Origin: Bacteroidales bacterium UBA5266
GTDB taxonomy: Bacteria > Bacteroidota > Bacteroidia > Bacteroidales > WCHB1-69
Direction: 5' to 3'
Assembly (NCBI GenBank): GCA_002411545.1
Contig: DHTG01000092.1
Span: 3,624 to 36,366, forward strand
Length of the DNA stretch: 32,743 nucleotides
The first letter of the stretch is position 1. Each line of letters opens with the position of its first letter. Below, in pieces: positions 1 through 7,640 of this stretch. The notes below the pieces were generated by a model that saw only the letters and a list, made by a program, of their open reading frames with translations, ran no database searches and was not told the DNA's origin. Made by a program: the position numbers and the translations under genes.

Positions 1-60
1 ATAATTCACCATTCATAATTCATCATTTGTCGTTTGTCTTGCGACTTTCTTTTCACTTTT
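1..60. repeat. Left inverted-repeat boundary of the DarTG island
   Basis: Positions 36-48 read GTCTTGCGACTTT. The exact reverse complement is at 2041-2053, on the far side of the darT-darG pair. Outside the 13-bp core both copies continue into short AT-rich tandem motifs of the form aattcataattcatc / aattcgtaatt, so the imperfect similarity extends about 30-45 bases outward. Identity of the two cores is seen directly. That they bound a mobile cassette is inference. The window starts inside this repeat, so its outer edge and any target duplication cannot be seen. Confidence 0.65.
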
Positions 61-136
61 CACTTTTTATGTATTTTTCCTCTATAAATTTTGAAATATA
101 TTTTTATTCGTCTGTGTGTAATTAGCCAATTTTATG

Positions 137-144
137 TACATTTG
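137..144 (+). promoter_or_regulatory. Bacteroidota -7 promoter box for darTG
   Basis: TACATTTG matches the Bacteroidota primary-sigma -7 consensus TAnnTTTG exactly. No clear -33 TTTG is seen at the usual distance. It lies about 175 bases upstream of darT. An 11-codon open frame (ATG at 169, stop ending at 204) starts 25 bases after the box; it may be a leader peptide or the stub of a deleted gene. Nothing else recognisable was seen in 60-319. Confidence 0.5.
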
Positions 145-319
145 CAAAATAAAATTTAATTAATAAAAATGGAAGCATTGCGTATACATAATCGTTGGCA
201 GTAAGCAGTGCAGACCACATCAAGGCGGAAACTTTTACATCTTACATAGAAATAGACCAAAAGAAGAAAAAAATCGAGTGAACATAACCCTAATTAAGAA
301 ATAATTTTAACTTTGTTCT

Positions 320-943
320 ATGCCTAAGTTGGACAAAATATATCTGTATAGAATGACCCATATTGAAAATATACCCCATATTCTTCAATGTGGCATTACA
401 CATTCTACTTCAGCCAATGCAAATCCTAATTTTAGACCAATTGGGGACAATTGTTTAATTTCAACACGAAATAATTACACATTAGAAAACGGAAAATTAT
501 TGGGTGAGTATATTCCGTTTTATTTTGGTGTACGAACACCCATGTTGTACGTTGTACAAAAAGGATTCAATAGGGTAGCTCCGACACCAGTAGAAAATAT
601 TGTATATTGTGTAAGTTCTGTTCAAAAGATAATCGACCTCCATTTGGATTTTGTTTTTACTGATGGACATGCTGTTGATGGTTTTTCTTCTCAATACAAC
701 AATTCTGACATTAACGACATTGATACTATCGTTGATTGGAATGCTGTAAAGGCTACATATTGGCATAATGAAAATGATTTAGATTTAAAACGAAGAAAAG
801 AAGCCGAATTTTTAGTATTAGGCGATATTCCAATAAATGGCATTTTGGGATATATTGTTTACAACGAAGATTCCAAAAAAAAAATGATTGGCTATGGTGT
901 CAATGACGACAATATTCACATAAAATCAAGCTTTTATTTTTAA
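320..943 (+). CDS. darT: DarT-type DNA ADP-ribosyltransferase toxin
   Basis: This 207-residue protein matches the DarT (DUF4433) family, which uses NAD+ to ADP-ribosylate thymidine in single-stranded DNA and so blocks replication. The N-terminus carries the family pattern YRMTHIENIPHIL (residues 10-22) with the conserved His14 of the NAD-binding element. The C-terminal RKEAEFLV segment (159-166) holds Glu163, the expected catalytic glutamate. Length is normal for the family (about 200-220). ATG at 320 gives the start just before the conserved motif. The stop is 5 bases before darG, the usual toxin-antitoxin order. Base composition is AT-richer than purM nearby, and the pair sits between inverted repeats, suggesting acquisition. 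Key residues look intact, so the toxin is probably active. Confidence 0.92.
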   Translation: MPKLDKIYLYRMTHIENIPHILQCGITHSTSANANPNFRPIGDNCLISTRNNYTLENGKLLGEYIPFYFGVRTPMLYVVQKGFNRVAPTPVENIVYCVSSVQKIIDLHLDFVFTDGHAVDGFSSQYNNSDINDIDTIVDWNAVKATYWHNENDLDLKRRKEAEFLVLGDIPINGILGYIVYNEDSKKKMIGYGVNDDNIHIKSSFYF

Positions 944-948
944 ACATT

Positions 949-1995
949 ATGATACACTATAAAACAGGAAATCTATTAGAAAGTGAAGCTGACGCATTAG
1001 TAAACACGGTAAACACTGTAGGTGTAATGGGGAAAGGTATTGCTTTGCAGTTTAAGAATATGTTTCCAACCAATTTTAAAACATATTTAAACGCTTGTAA
1101 AAATAAAGAATTACATGTTGGACAACTTTTAGTTTCAGAAGACGTATCTTTGTTGTCAGGGAAAAAAATAATTATCAATTTCCCGACAAAAACAAATTGG
1201 CGTTTACCATCCGAATACGAATACATTGAGAAAGGATTAATAGCGTTAGTAGAAGTCATAAAAGAACGAAATATAAAATCTATTGCTATTCCGCCATTAG
1301 GTTCGGGAAATGGTGGGTTAGATTGGCATAAAGTTAAATCGTTAATAGAAAAATATTTATCAAATCTTGATTGTGAAATATTTGTTTTTGAACCAAACGT
1401 TAAAATTCAAGAAGTCTTGAATAAAGAACGGGTTAAACTTACGCCTGCAAGAGCAATGCTATTATCAGTTCTGTACGAATTAGTTCGTAATGGCGAATTT
1501 GTTTCAGAATTTTCTTCTGAAAAGATTGCTTATTTCTTACAACGTTTCGGAGCAAAAGAAATATTTAAGTTAGAATTTCATCCTAACTTTTACGGACCTT
1601 ATTCGGGAAAAGTTAAACACGTTTTATATTACTTAAACGGAAGTTATATTATGGGGTATAGTTCCAAAGACAAAAAACCTTTTGAAGAATTAGGCATAGT
1701 TCCTGACGGAGAAATTGAGGTAAGCAACTATTTGGACAAACCCGAAAATGCAGCATACAAAACCATTGTTGACAAAACAAAAAAGTTCTTGAATGGATTT
1801 TATTCACCCTTTGGATTAGAACTGCTTTCTACCATTGATTTTATCATTAGTGAAAAGAAAGTTGAAACCCATGAAGATATTACAAAAGAATTGGAAAATT
1901 GGAGTGACCGTAAAAAGACAATGTTCACTAATCCAAACTTCATACAAGTTGTGACAGAAAACATTAAACAACATAATCTGCCTACTGTCAACTAA
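949..1995 (+). CDS. darG: DarG macrodomain antitoxin
   Basis: This 348-residue protein is the partner antitoxin of DarT. Residues 1-155 form a macrodomain: NTVNTVGVMGKGIALQFK (19-36) and PPLGSGNGGLDW (115-126) are the ADP-ribose-binding loops. Lys81 in FPTKTNW sits where the lysine reported as essential in Thermus aquaticus DarG lies. The domain removes ADP-ribose from thymidine. Residues about 164-348 match the DarG C-terminal domain, known in this family to bind and inhibit DarT directly. Both domains appear complete, so neutralisation should be both enzymatic and by binding. It is almost certainly co-transcribed with darT, starting 5 bases after its stop. The right-hand inverted repeat begins 45 bases after the darG stop. 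Confidence 0.93.
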   Translation: MIHYKTGNLLESEADALVNTVNTVGVMGKGIALQFKNMFPTNFKTYLNACKNKELHVGQLLVSEDVSLLSGKKIIINFPTKTNWRLPSEYEYIEKGLIALVEVIKERNIKSIAIPPLGSGNGGLDWHKVKSLIEKYLSNLDCEIFVFEPNVKIQEVLNKERVKLTPARAMLLSVLYELVRNGEFVSEFSSEKIAYFLQRFGAKEIFKLEFHPNFYGPYSGKVKHVLYYLNGSYIMGYSSKDKKPFEELGIVPDGEIEVSNYLDKPENAAYKTIVDKTKKFLNGFYSPFGLELLSTIDFIISEKKVETHEDITKELENWSDRKKTMFTNPNFIQVVTENIKQHNLPTVN

Positions 1996-2036
1996 AAAGT
2001 AAAGAAAGATCTCCGCTATAAATAATTACGAATTAC

Positions 2037-2095
2037 AAAAAAAGTCGCAAGACAGAACAATTACGAATTAAAAATTACGAATTACGCATTGACAA
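2037..2095. repeat. Right inverted-repeat boundary of the DarTG island
   Basis: The 13-bp core at 2041-2053 (AAAGTCGCAAGAC) is the reverse complement of 36-48. It is followed by repeated aattacgaatta units up to about 2086. The two copies face each other across about 2 kb holding only darT and darG. The AT-rich outer arm overlaps the 3' end of the convergent ATPase gene, supplying its stop codon at 2075-2077. Confidence 0.65.
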
Positions 2096-3364
2096 TATAT
2101 TGGTGACTGAAATATTCATTCTTACATCATCAATGTCAGTGATTCTATTAGTTATTTCTGCATACCATATACTTACGTTATTATTACTGTTCCATTTATC
2201 AATTTCACGTACTAATATTGGAGAGTGGGTGTTTACAATTACTTGCCTAAGAGGAAGTTCTTCATCTGTAAAATCATTGGTTAAATCCTTTAAAAGACTT
2301 GCCATTGTATGAATTCTGAACGGATGAATACCATTTTCAGGTTCTTCAAAACATAGTAAGCCAGTATGTTGGTCATCCTGTTCCAAAATACACAATGCCA
2401 ATATTCTTAGAGTCCCTTCCGAAAGAACTCTTGAACTGTATTCTTTACCGTCTTTGTCTATAAGTTTTATTACAAACTGTTTATTTTCTTTGTCATCAAT
2501 AACTTTTACTTCAATAAAATTTGGTACAAATGATTGCAACTTTCTTGAAATCTCTCCCAAACTATACTCATTTTTTAGTGTTATTCGATTTAATGCCGCG
2601 GCAAGGTTTTTCCCGCTTTGAGAAATTGTGTCTTCTCCGTTGGATTTGTCGGTAGGTTTACGCAAATCCTCAGGATTTAGTTGTAAAAATTTCCAACTTC
2701 TCATTTCTTCTTTAGTAGCCAAAACGTGAGGAAAATCAATCGTATCAAAACTGCTTAAAACAGTACGGGAGGCGTTTTTAAGTGGAAATCTCCTTTTATT
2801 GCCTGTTTTTCCATCTTGTGGAACTTCCACTGTTGGTATTTCATTGTCCATCGTTGTATTGATGTAAGGGATTCCTCTTTTACCTGTTCCAACCTTAGGT
2901 CGCCATATTTCTCTATATTGAGTCGGAATAATCTTAATCCATTGATCTTCTTGATGCTTTAAATTAACCAACCTTTCATGAGCGACCTCAATGTCTTCGA
3001 TACCAGATCCATTAGTGTATCGTCTAATTTTTAACTCGTATCGAAGTCGTGTGTATTTGAGTGTTGTTTTATTCCCCCAAGCATCGGTAATATTTTTATT
3101 TACAAGCATCTCAACCACAAATTCCATTTCTTTGGCATAGTGATTTTCTCCATATTGGGTGAATAATTCAAGAAATTCTCCCCTTTGATCTTTGAAAGCT
3201 CTCTTGATATTATCGGTTTCTGCTAAATTTGATAGTAACATCAATGCATCAAATAAATTACTTTTGCCTGACGCATTTGTTCCGGCAACTACAGTCAGTG
3301 GCGTAAACTCCATTTCAAAATTATGAAAGGACTTAAATCCTGAAACTTTTATATATGTTATCAT
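2075..3364 (-). CDS. RecF/OLD-like AAA family ATPase, possible defence protein
   Basis: This 429-residue protein belongs to the SMC/RecF-like AAA ATPases often found in defence or accessory loci. Motifs seen are Walker A GTNASGKSN (28-36), an ABC-type signature LSEGT (314-318), Walker B with catalytic acid in GLLCFEEPENGIHP (335-348), and the H-loop VIVNTHSPIL (375-384, His380). Relatives such as PARIS AriA, RloC or Gabija GajA act with a nuclease or Toprim partner. Here there is no fused TOPRIM domain and no same-strand neighbour. The last four residues (MRNS) and the stop are encoded by the aattacgaatta repeat, so the natural C-terminus may have been replaced when the adjacent island arrived. 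Substrate and role are unknown; the ATPase call is firm. Confidence 0.85.
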   Translation of the reverse strand: MITYIKVSGFKSFHNFEMEFTPLTVVAGTNASGKSNLFDALMLLSNLAETDNIKRAFKDQRGEFLELFTQYGENHYAKEMEFVVEMLVNKNITDAWGNKTTLKYTRLRYELKIRRYTNGSGIEDIEVAHERLVNLKHQEDQWIKIIPTQYREIWRPKVGTGKRGIPYINTTMDNEIPTVEVPQDGKTGNKRRFPLKNASRTVLSSFDTIDFPHVLATKEEMRSWKFLQLNPEDLRKPTDKSNGEDTISQSGKNLAAALNRITLKNEYSLGEISRKLQSFVPNFIEVKVIDDKENKQFVIKLIDKDGKEYSSRVLSEGTLRILALCILEQDDQHTGLLCFEEPENGIHPFRIHTMASLLKDLTNDFTDEELPLRQVIVNTHSPILVREIDKWNSNNNVSIWYAEITNRITDIDDVRMNISVTNILSMRNS

Positions 3365-3444
3365 CTATTTCATATTTAATATAGTTTTTAACTCTATTCC
3401 TGCATCTTTCATCTACAATACAGTGTTTATTTTTAACATGTCAT

Positions 3445-3459
3445 TACCTTTGAAAAGGT
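3445..3459. promoter_or_regulatory. Palindrome ACCTTTgaAAAGGT containing a plus-strand -7 box
   Basis: A perfect 6+6 palindrome with a 2-base centre spans 3446-3459, about 85 bases upstream of the minus-strand ATPase start. The overlapping sequence TACCTTTG at 3445-3452 also fits the TAnnTTTG promoter box on the plus strand, though no convincing plus-strand gene follows. It could be an operator for the ATPase gene; this is inference only. Confidence 0.3.
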
Positions 3460-3495
3460 TACCCAAAGCAACTAATTTTTAGGGTATGTGTTGTC

Positions 3496-3648
3496 CTACT
3501 TTCTTAGCATTAAAGCCAAATTATTTTTATACGCAACTTTACATTCCAATGGTTGTTTTTTGATTTTCTGCAAAAATAAACATTTTTCAATAACAACCGC
3601 TTTCTCTAAAAAATCATTACCGAGTTTTAATTCCTCAGCATTATGTAT
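3496..3648 (-). pseudogene. Probable gene remnant (about 50 codons, no start)
   Basis: On the minus strand a frame runs open from an upstream TAG (3649-3651) to a TAG at 3496-3498 with no usable ATG near its beginning. Its translation begins IHNAEELKLGNDFLEKAVV and ends NNLALMLRK. It has the mixed charged/hydrophobic, helix-like composition of a real protein and is not obvious low complexity. The family was not recognised. It looks like the C-terminal tail of a gene whose 5' part is lost. The plus-strand open frame over the same bases is phenylalanine/serine-rich and looks like its shadow. Confidence 0.35.
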
Positions 3649-3725
3649 CTATACATTAGTATATATACAGCGTTAAGCATAATACTTAACAAGTATTCCG
3701 TTTTACATTAACATATAAACAGAAA

Positions 3726-3760
3726 AGCAGAAACCGTACACATAAAGGTACGGTTCTGCT
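3726..3760. terminator. Strong stem-loop (terminator-like or structured RNA)
   Basis: AGCAGAAACCGTAC (3726-3739) pairs with GTACGGTTCTGCT (3748-3760) around an 8-base loop, with one bulged A: about 13 pairs. There is no downstream T-run on the plus strand, so a classical intrinsic terminator is doubtful in that direction. The stem stands 70 bases before the tRNA promoter box and may insulate it from the accessory DNA upstream. Confidence 0.45.
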
Positions 3761-3832
3761 CCACTTGGTTTAAAACTCACAAGAAAACCAAATTCATCAT
3801 TCAAAATGATGCATTCATATCATATATTTTCG

Positions 3833-3840
3833 TATTTTTG
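3833..3840 (+). promoter_or_regulatory. -7 promoter box for tRNA-Val
   Basis: TATTTTTG fits TAnnTTTG exactly and ends 10 bases before the first base of the tRNA, the spacing expected for a tRNA promoter in Bacteroidota. No distinct -33 element was seen. Confidence 0.6.
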
Positions 3841-3850
3841 CAAGTCTTTT

Positions 3851-3925
3851 GAGATATTAGCTCAGTTGGTTTAGAGCGCTTGCTTGACAGGCAAGAGGTC
3901 ACAGGTTCAAATCCTGTATATCTCA
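3851..3925 (+). tRNA. tRNA-Val (anticodon GAC)
   Basis: The cloverleaf closes fully. Acceptor stem GAGATAT pairs with ATATCTC; D arm GCTC/GAGC; anticodon stem CTTGC/GCAAG with loop TTGACAG gives anticodon GAC; T arm ACAGG TTCAAAT CCTGT; the discriminator is A at 3925. CCA is not encoded. The length is 75 bases. No duplicated copy of its 3' end was found in the window, so there is no sign that it serves as an integration site here. Confidence 0.96.
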
Positions 3926-4011
3926 CAAAATAAACATTCTATGCTATTGTAGCATGGGATGTATCAGCCGCATAGGTTGCGGATAAATCGTAATAGAAAA
4001 TAACACATTCC
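3926..4011 (+). promoter_or_regulatory. Spacer/5' leader of purM with two small hairpins
   Basis: The 86 bases between tRNA-Val and purM hold two short stem-loops: ATGCTA-ttg-TAGCAT (3941-3955) and CCGCA-taggt-TGCGG (3968-3982). No TAnnTTTG box was found, so purM may be read from the tRNA promoter. It does not match a riboswitch I know. Confidence 0.3.
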
Positions 4012-5208
4012 ATGACATCCGACAAACAAGGTCCCAAGGGTTCAAGCGAACAAAATTATAATCTACGCGGTGTTTCGGCTTCGAAGGAAGAGGTGCACAA
4101 AGCCATATCCAACATCGATAAGGGTATTTTTCCCCATGCTTTTTGTAAGATTATTCCCGACTATTTGGGCAATGATCCTACGCAATGTTGCATTATGCAT
4201 GCCGATGGGGCAGGTACCAAATCGGCTTTGGCTTATATGTATTGGAAAGCCACCGGCGATCTCTCTGTTTGGAAAGGCATTGCGCAAGATGCCATTGTGA
4301 TGAATACCGATGATGTGATTTGTGTGGGGGCTACCGAGAATATGCTTCTTTCGTCGACCATAGGAAGGAATAAAAACCGGATTCCCGGCGAGGTAATAGC
4401 GGCTATTATTGAAGGGACGGAAGAATTTCTGGAGAAAATGCGTCAGCTTGGTATCGGCATATGGCTCACCGGCGGTGAAACGGCCGATGTGGGCGATTTG
4501 GTTCGTACCGTCATCGTCGATTCTACCTTGTGTTGCCGTATGAAACGTTCGGATGTAATCGACAATGCGCGTATCCAAGCCGGCGATGTGATAGTAGGCT
4601 TGGCTTCCTTCGGTCGGGCAAGCTACGAAAACGCCTACAACGGGGGTATGGGCAGCAACGGCCTGACATCGGCTCGACACGATGTGTTTTACAAAGAATT
4701 AAAAAACAAATTTCCCGAAAGCTACGACCATGCCATACCCGAAGACTTGGTATATGCCGGCAAATACGCATTGACCGATAAAACCGGCATAGAAGGAGTG
4801 GATATGGGCCGATTGGTTTTATCGCCTACCCGCACCTATGCACCTATTATCAAAGAAATACTAAGGTATTACCGCAGCGATATTCACGGCATGGTGCATT
4901 GTAGCGGCGGAGCACAAACCAAAGTCTTACATTTTATCGATAACTTGCATGTTATCAAAGATAATTTATTCCCGCCCCCCCCCTTATTTCGCATCATACA
5001 AGCCGAATCGAACACCCCTTGGCAGGAAATGTATAAGGTATTCAATATGGGGCATCGCATGGAAATCTATGTGACGCCATCCGTAGCTCAGGAGATCATG
5101 GCCATCTCACAATCCTTTCAGGTCGATGCTCGAATTATAGGACATTGCGAAGCTGCCGATACGAAAAAACTCACCATTCGCAGTGAAAAAGGTGAGTTTA
5201 TGTATTAA
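4012..5208 (+). CDS. purM: Phosphoribosylformylglycinamidine cyclo-ligase (AIR synthase)
   Basis: PurM uses ATP to close FGAM to aminoimidazole ribonucleotide (EC 6.3.3.1), the fifth step of cytosolic purine synthesis. The 398-residue length suits the longer Bacteroidota form. Family signatures are HADGAGTKSALAY, QDAIVMNTDDVICVGA (ATP/metal site), WLTGGETADVGD, and near the C-terminus FNMGHRMEIYV. ATG at 4012 precedes NYNLRGVSASKEEVHKAI, the usual N-terminal strand. The gene is GC-richer than the DarTG block. A run of nine C (4975-4983, after CCCG) lies inside the frame and encodes part of FPPPPLF, where I would expect a PxPP sequence, so slippage or a sequencing error there is possible, but the frame is intact as given. 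Confidence 0.97.
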   Translation: MTSDKQGPKGSSEQNYNLRGVSASKEEVHKAISNIDKGIFPHAFCKIIPDYLGNDPTQCCIMHADGAGTKSALAYMYWKATGDLSVWKGIAQDAIVMNTDDVICVGATENMLLSSTIGRNKNRIPGEVIAAIIEGTEEFLEKMRQLGIGIWLTGGETADVGDLVRTVIVDSTLCCRMKRSDVIDNARIQAGDVIVGLASFGRASYENAYNGGMGSNGLTSARHDVFYKELKNKFPESYDHAIPEDLVYAGKYALTDKTGIEGVDMGRLVLSPTRTYAPIIKEILRYYRSDIHGMVHCSGGAQTKVLHFIDNLHVIKDNLFPPPPLFRIIQAESNTPWQEMYKVFNMGHRMEIYVTPSVAQEIMAISQSFQVDARIIGHCEAADTKKLTIRSEKGEFMY

Positions 5209-5225
5209 TATCCCAAAATGAACAC

Positions 5226-5250
5226 ATCTTATCCTCTTTATAAATAAGAT
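5226..5250. terminator. Possible weak bidirectional terminator between purM and rpoD
   Basis: ATCTTAT (5226-5232) and ATAAGAT (5244-5250) are perfect 7-base inverted arms between two convergent genes; the second arm overlaps the last codons of rpoD. The stem is AU-rich and there is no T-run, so termination is only plausible. Confidence 0.25.
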
Positions 5251-6095
5251 TTCAGGCGTTTAATGCCCGATTTACGCAGCTTTTTCAGGGCTTTTTCCTT
5301 GATTTGACGGGCTCCCTCGCGGGTGATATTGAATTTTTCGCCTATTTCGTCCAAGGTATATTCATGGGATTTTCCTATGCCGAAGAACATACGGATGAGT
5401 TCCTTTTCTCTTTCGTCAAGTACTTCCATGGAACGATTGATTTCATTTTCCAAGGATTCTTGAATCAATATGGCATCGGTATGGGTAACTTCGTCGCTGA
5501 TAAACGTATCGATAAAATTCGTATCGTCTTCGTTGCTGATGGGAGCGTCCATGGACAGGTGACGGGCGGATATTTTAATGACTTCGCCGATTTTGTTGAT
5601 AGGTAAATCGATTACCTCGGCGATTTCTTCCACGGTAGGTTGGCGGTTATACATTTGTTCGAGTCGGGCTACTTCTTTTTTGATACGGTTTACCGCACCC
5701 AGCTGATTGACCGGTAAGCGTACAATGCGTGATTGATCGGCTATGGCGTGTGAAATGGATTGACGTATCCACCACACAGCGTAGGATATGAATTTAAATC
5801 CTCTGGTTTCGTCGAAGCGTTTGGCGGCCTTGATCAAGCCTAAATTTCCTTCATTGATGAGGTCTTGTAAACCTAAACCCTGATTTTGATATTGTTTAGC
5901 TACCGATACGACAAATCGCAGATTGGCTTTTACCAATTTATCCAAAGCTTCTTTATTTCCCGCTTTGATTTGCTGTGCCAATTCGACTTCTTCGTCCGGG
6001 CTTATCATTTGTTCCTTACTGATATCCTGTAAATACTTTTCGAAGGAACTGTTATCTCTATTCGTAATCGAATGTGATATTTTTAATTGTCTCAT
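5238..6095 (-). CDS. rpoD: Primary sigma factor RpoD (short Bacteroidota type)
   Basis: This 285-residue protein is the housekeeping sigma-70 factor that recognises the TTTG (-33)/TAnnTTTG (-7) promoters of Bacteroidota. It lacks region 1.1, normal for this phylum (285-290 residues). Region 1.2 is about 17-50. Region 2 follows from [20 protein letters not shown] through [18 protein letters not shown] and [13 protein letters not shown] (2.3-2.4). Region 3 is about 131-205. Region 4 ends with [20 protein letters not shown], the helix-turn-helix for -33. It lies 21 bases downstream of the HtrA gene on the same strand, so co-transcription is likely. Several -7 boxes elsewhere in the window fit its known specificity. 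Confidence 0.97.
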   Translation of the reverse strand: MRQLKISHSITNRDNSSFEKYLQDISKEQMISPDEEVELAQQIKAGNKEALDKLVKANLRFVVSVAKQYQNQGLGLQDLINEGNLGLIKAAKRFDETRGFKFISYAVWWIRQSISHAIADQSRIVRLPVNQLGAVNRIKKEVARLEQMYNRQPTVEEIAEVIDLPINKIGEVIKISARHLSMDAPISNEDDTNFIDTFISDEVTHTDAILIQESLENEINRSMEVLDEREKELIRMFFGIGKSHEYTLDEIGEKFNITREGARQIKEKALKKLRKSGIKRLKSYL

Positions 6096-6116
6096 TATAG
6101 TTTTATCTTTTTTTTA

Positions 6117-7517
6117 TTACATCACAATGTTATAATAATACCTAAATCCGTTAAGGTAAAATCCTTCAATTAAAACATTGCCTTTTTTATCGCCAAGAAT
6201 TTTTTCGATATCACGTTCTGTTGCCACAGGTTTTTTATCAATGGCTGTTATAATAAATCCTTCTGCTATACCGGCTTGTTTGAGTAAGCCATCGTGCAGT
6301 TTTGTGATTTGTAAGCCGTTATTTACTCTATACCTTGCACGAATTTGATCATCGATAGGTTTAAATTCCGCGCCTAATGCTTCGGTAGCAATGGCATCAT
6401 CGGCGGTAATAATATCGGTATTTCCTTTTTTATTTTTAAGTGTTACTTTGATTTCTTTTTCTTTATTGTTTTGTAATAATCTGCAGGTGATCTTATCGCC
6501 TGGGCGATGCTGTTCGAGTATTTCTTTGAGTTCTGACAAGGAGTTGATTTCTTTGTCTTCGATAGCCAACAACACATCGCCGGTTTGTACGTGTTGGTCG
6601 GAAAAGCTGCCGTTGGGTTCTATCCATAAGACTTGTACGCCTTTTATTCTCTTTAGGTTCAGCTCTTTTGCCTTTTCATAGTCGATTTCACCAAAGCTAG
6701 CCCCTATGTTGACTCTTTGTACTCTACCGTATTTGCGTAAATCTTCCACGATTTTTTTAACCATATTTACCGGTATGGCAAAGGAATATCCGGCATAGGA
6801 ACCGGTATTGGAAGCAATGGCTGCATTGATGCCTATCAATTCGCCCCTGGCATTGACCAAGGCTCCACCGCTATTGCCGCTGTTTACCGCTGCATCGGTT
6901 TGTATGAATGATTCGATGGAAGTGTTTCCACCTAAGATATTTAAATTGCGGGTCTTGGCACTGATAATGCCCGCTGTAACGGTCGAATTGAGGTTATAGG
7001 GGTTCCCGACGGCTAAGACCCATTCGCCGATTTGGATTTGATCGGAGTTGCCGTAGGCAATGGCTTCTAAATCGGTCTCTTCAATTTTTAAGAGCGCCAA
7101 ATCGCAGGAAGGATCTGAGCCTACCAAACTGGCCGGGTACTTCCGTTTATCATTCAAGGTAACCATGATTTTTTCGGCTCCTTCTACCACGTGATTATTG
7201 GTAACGATATAGCCGTCTTTACCCACAATCACTCCCGAGCCATAGGCCTGATAGAGTTGTTGTTTGGGTTGCATATTGAAAAAACTGAAGAATGGGTCTT
7301 GAAAAAAGTTATCCCACATGCTGTGTTTTTGTAGCATTTCAGCATTGATATGCACCACGGTATTGATGGTTTTATTTGCCGCATTGGTTAAATCTATATA
7401 AGCAGAAGGCATTAGAGCCCTTTGTGCTCCCGGCTCATTGGGTTGAGCACATCCACTGTATAAAAAAAAGAAATTACAGAATACAAAATAAAAAACTTTT
7501 TTTTTCAATCTATTCAT
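6117..7517 (-). CDS. htrA: HtrA/Deg-family periplasmic serine protease, lipoprotein
   Basis: This is a 466-residue Deg/HtrA protease for envelope protein quality control. The trypsin-like domain shows the complete triad: His109 in VTNNHVVEGA, Asp139 in SDPSCDLALLKI, Ser216 in NSGNSGGAL. PDZ1 lies at about 260-360 and PDZ2 at about 390-466. The N-terminus (MNRLKKKVFYFVFCNFFFLYSGC) ends in a lipobox-like YSGC with Cys23, so it is probably a lipoprotein rather than soluble; most DegP relatives are soluble, so this is worth noting. It is followed by rpoD on the same strand. The 123-base upstream gap (7518-7640) holds no clear TAnnTTTG box, so its promoter is not identified. Confidence 0.94.
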   Translation of the reverse strand: MNRLKKKVFYFVFCNFFFLYSGCAQPNEPGAQRALMPSAYIDLTNAANKTINTVVHINAEMLQKHSMWDNFFQDPFFSFFNMQPKQQLYQAYGSGVIVGKDGYIVTNNHVVEGAEKIMVTLNDKRKYPASLVGSDPSCDLALLKIEETDLEAIAYGNSDQIQIGEWVLAVGNPYNLNSTVTAGIISAKTRNLNILGGNTSIESFIQTDAAVNSGNSGGALVNARGELIGINAAIASNTGSYAGYSFAIPVNMVKKIVEDLRKYGRVQRVNIGASFGEIDYEKAKELNLKRIKGVQVLWIEPNGSFSDQHVQTGDVLLAIEDKEINSLSELKEILEQHRPGDKITCRLLQNNKEKEIKVTLKNKKGNTDIITADDAIATEALGAEFKPIDDQIRARYRVNNGLQITKLHDGLLKQAGIAEGFIITAIDKKPVATERDIEKILGDKKGNVLIEGFYLNGFRYYYNIVM

Positions 7518-7640
7518 TATAATTTACTTAAAAAAATAATTTAAAAGTTGTTTTCATATATTCAAGGTTTCGTATAACACAACAACCGATAGGATAAAAT
7601 GTTTAATTTACACCTAAAAATTATAGTATAAAAAAGACAT

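Larger units (their letters stand above)
3365..3850. other. Non-coding or degenerate stretch between the ATPase gene and tRNA-Val
   Basis: No intact gene is seen. From left to right it holds a palindrome upstream of the ATPase gene (3446-3459), a coding-like open frame on the minus strand (3496-3648), a 6-bp inverted repeat GTTAAG/CTTAAC (3672-3690), a strong hairpin (3726-3760), a short inverted repeat TTGGTTT/AAACCAA near 3765-3790, and the tRNA promoter box (3833-3840). The stack of small palindromes beside a gene remnant resembles the edge of decayed accessory DNA. Confidence 0.5.

Noticed and set aside
3488..3676. Plus-strand open frame of 62 codons
   Set aside because: Composition is Phe/Ser/Leu-rich without a recognisable signal or domain, and it overlies the more protein-like minus-strand relic.
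3672..3690. GTTAAGC and ACTTAAC, which fit integron attC core-site patterns
   Set aside because: The order is GTT first and AAC second on both strands, opposite to an attC site, and the loop is only 5 bases. No integrase or cassette array is present.
3851..3925. tRNA-Val as an attachment site for the accessory block
   Set aside because: The block lies on the 5' side of the tRNA, no integrase is present, and no copy of the tRNA 3' end was found elsewhere in the window.
4063..4680. 205-codon minus-strand open frame inside purM
   Set aside because: purM is unambiguous on the other strand; the antisense translation shows no domain and is explained by GC-rich codon use.
5304..5606. 100-codon plus-strand open frame inside rpoD
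   Set aside because: It is an antisense shadow of conserved sigma regions 3-4.
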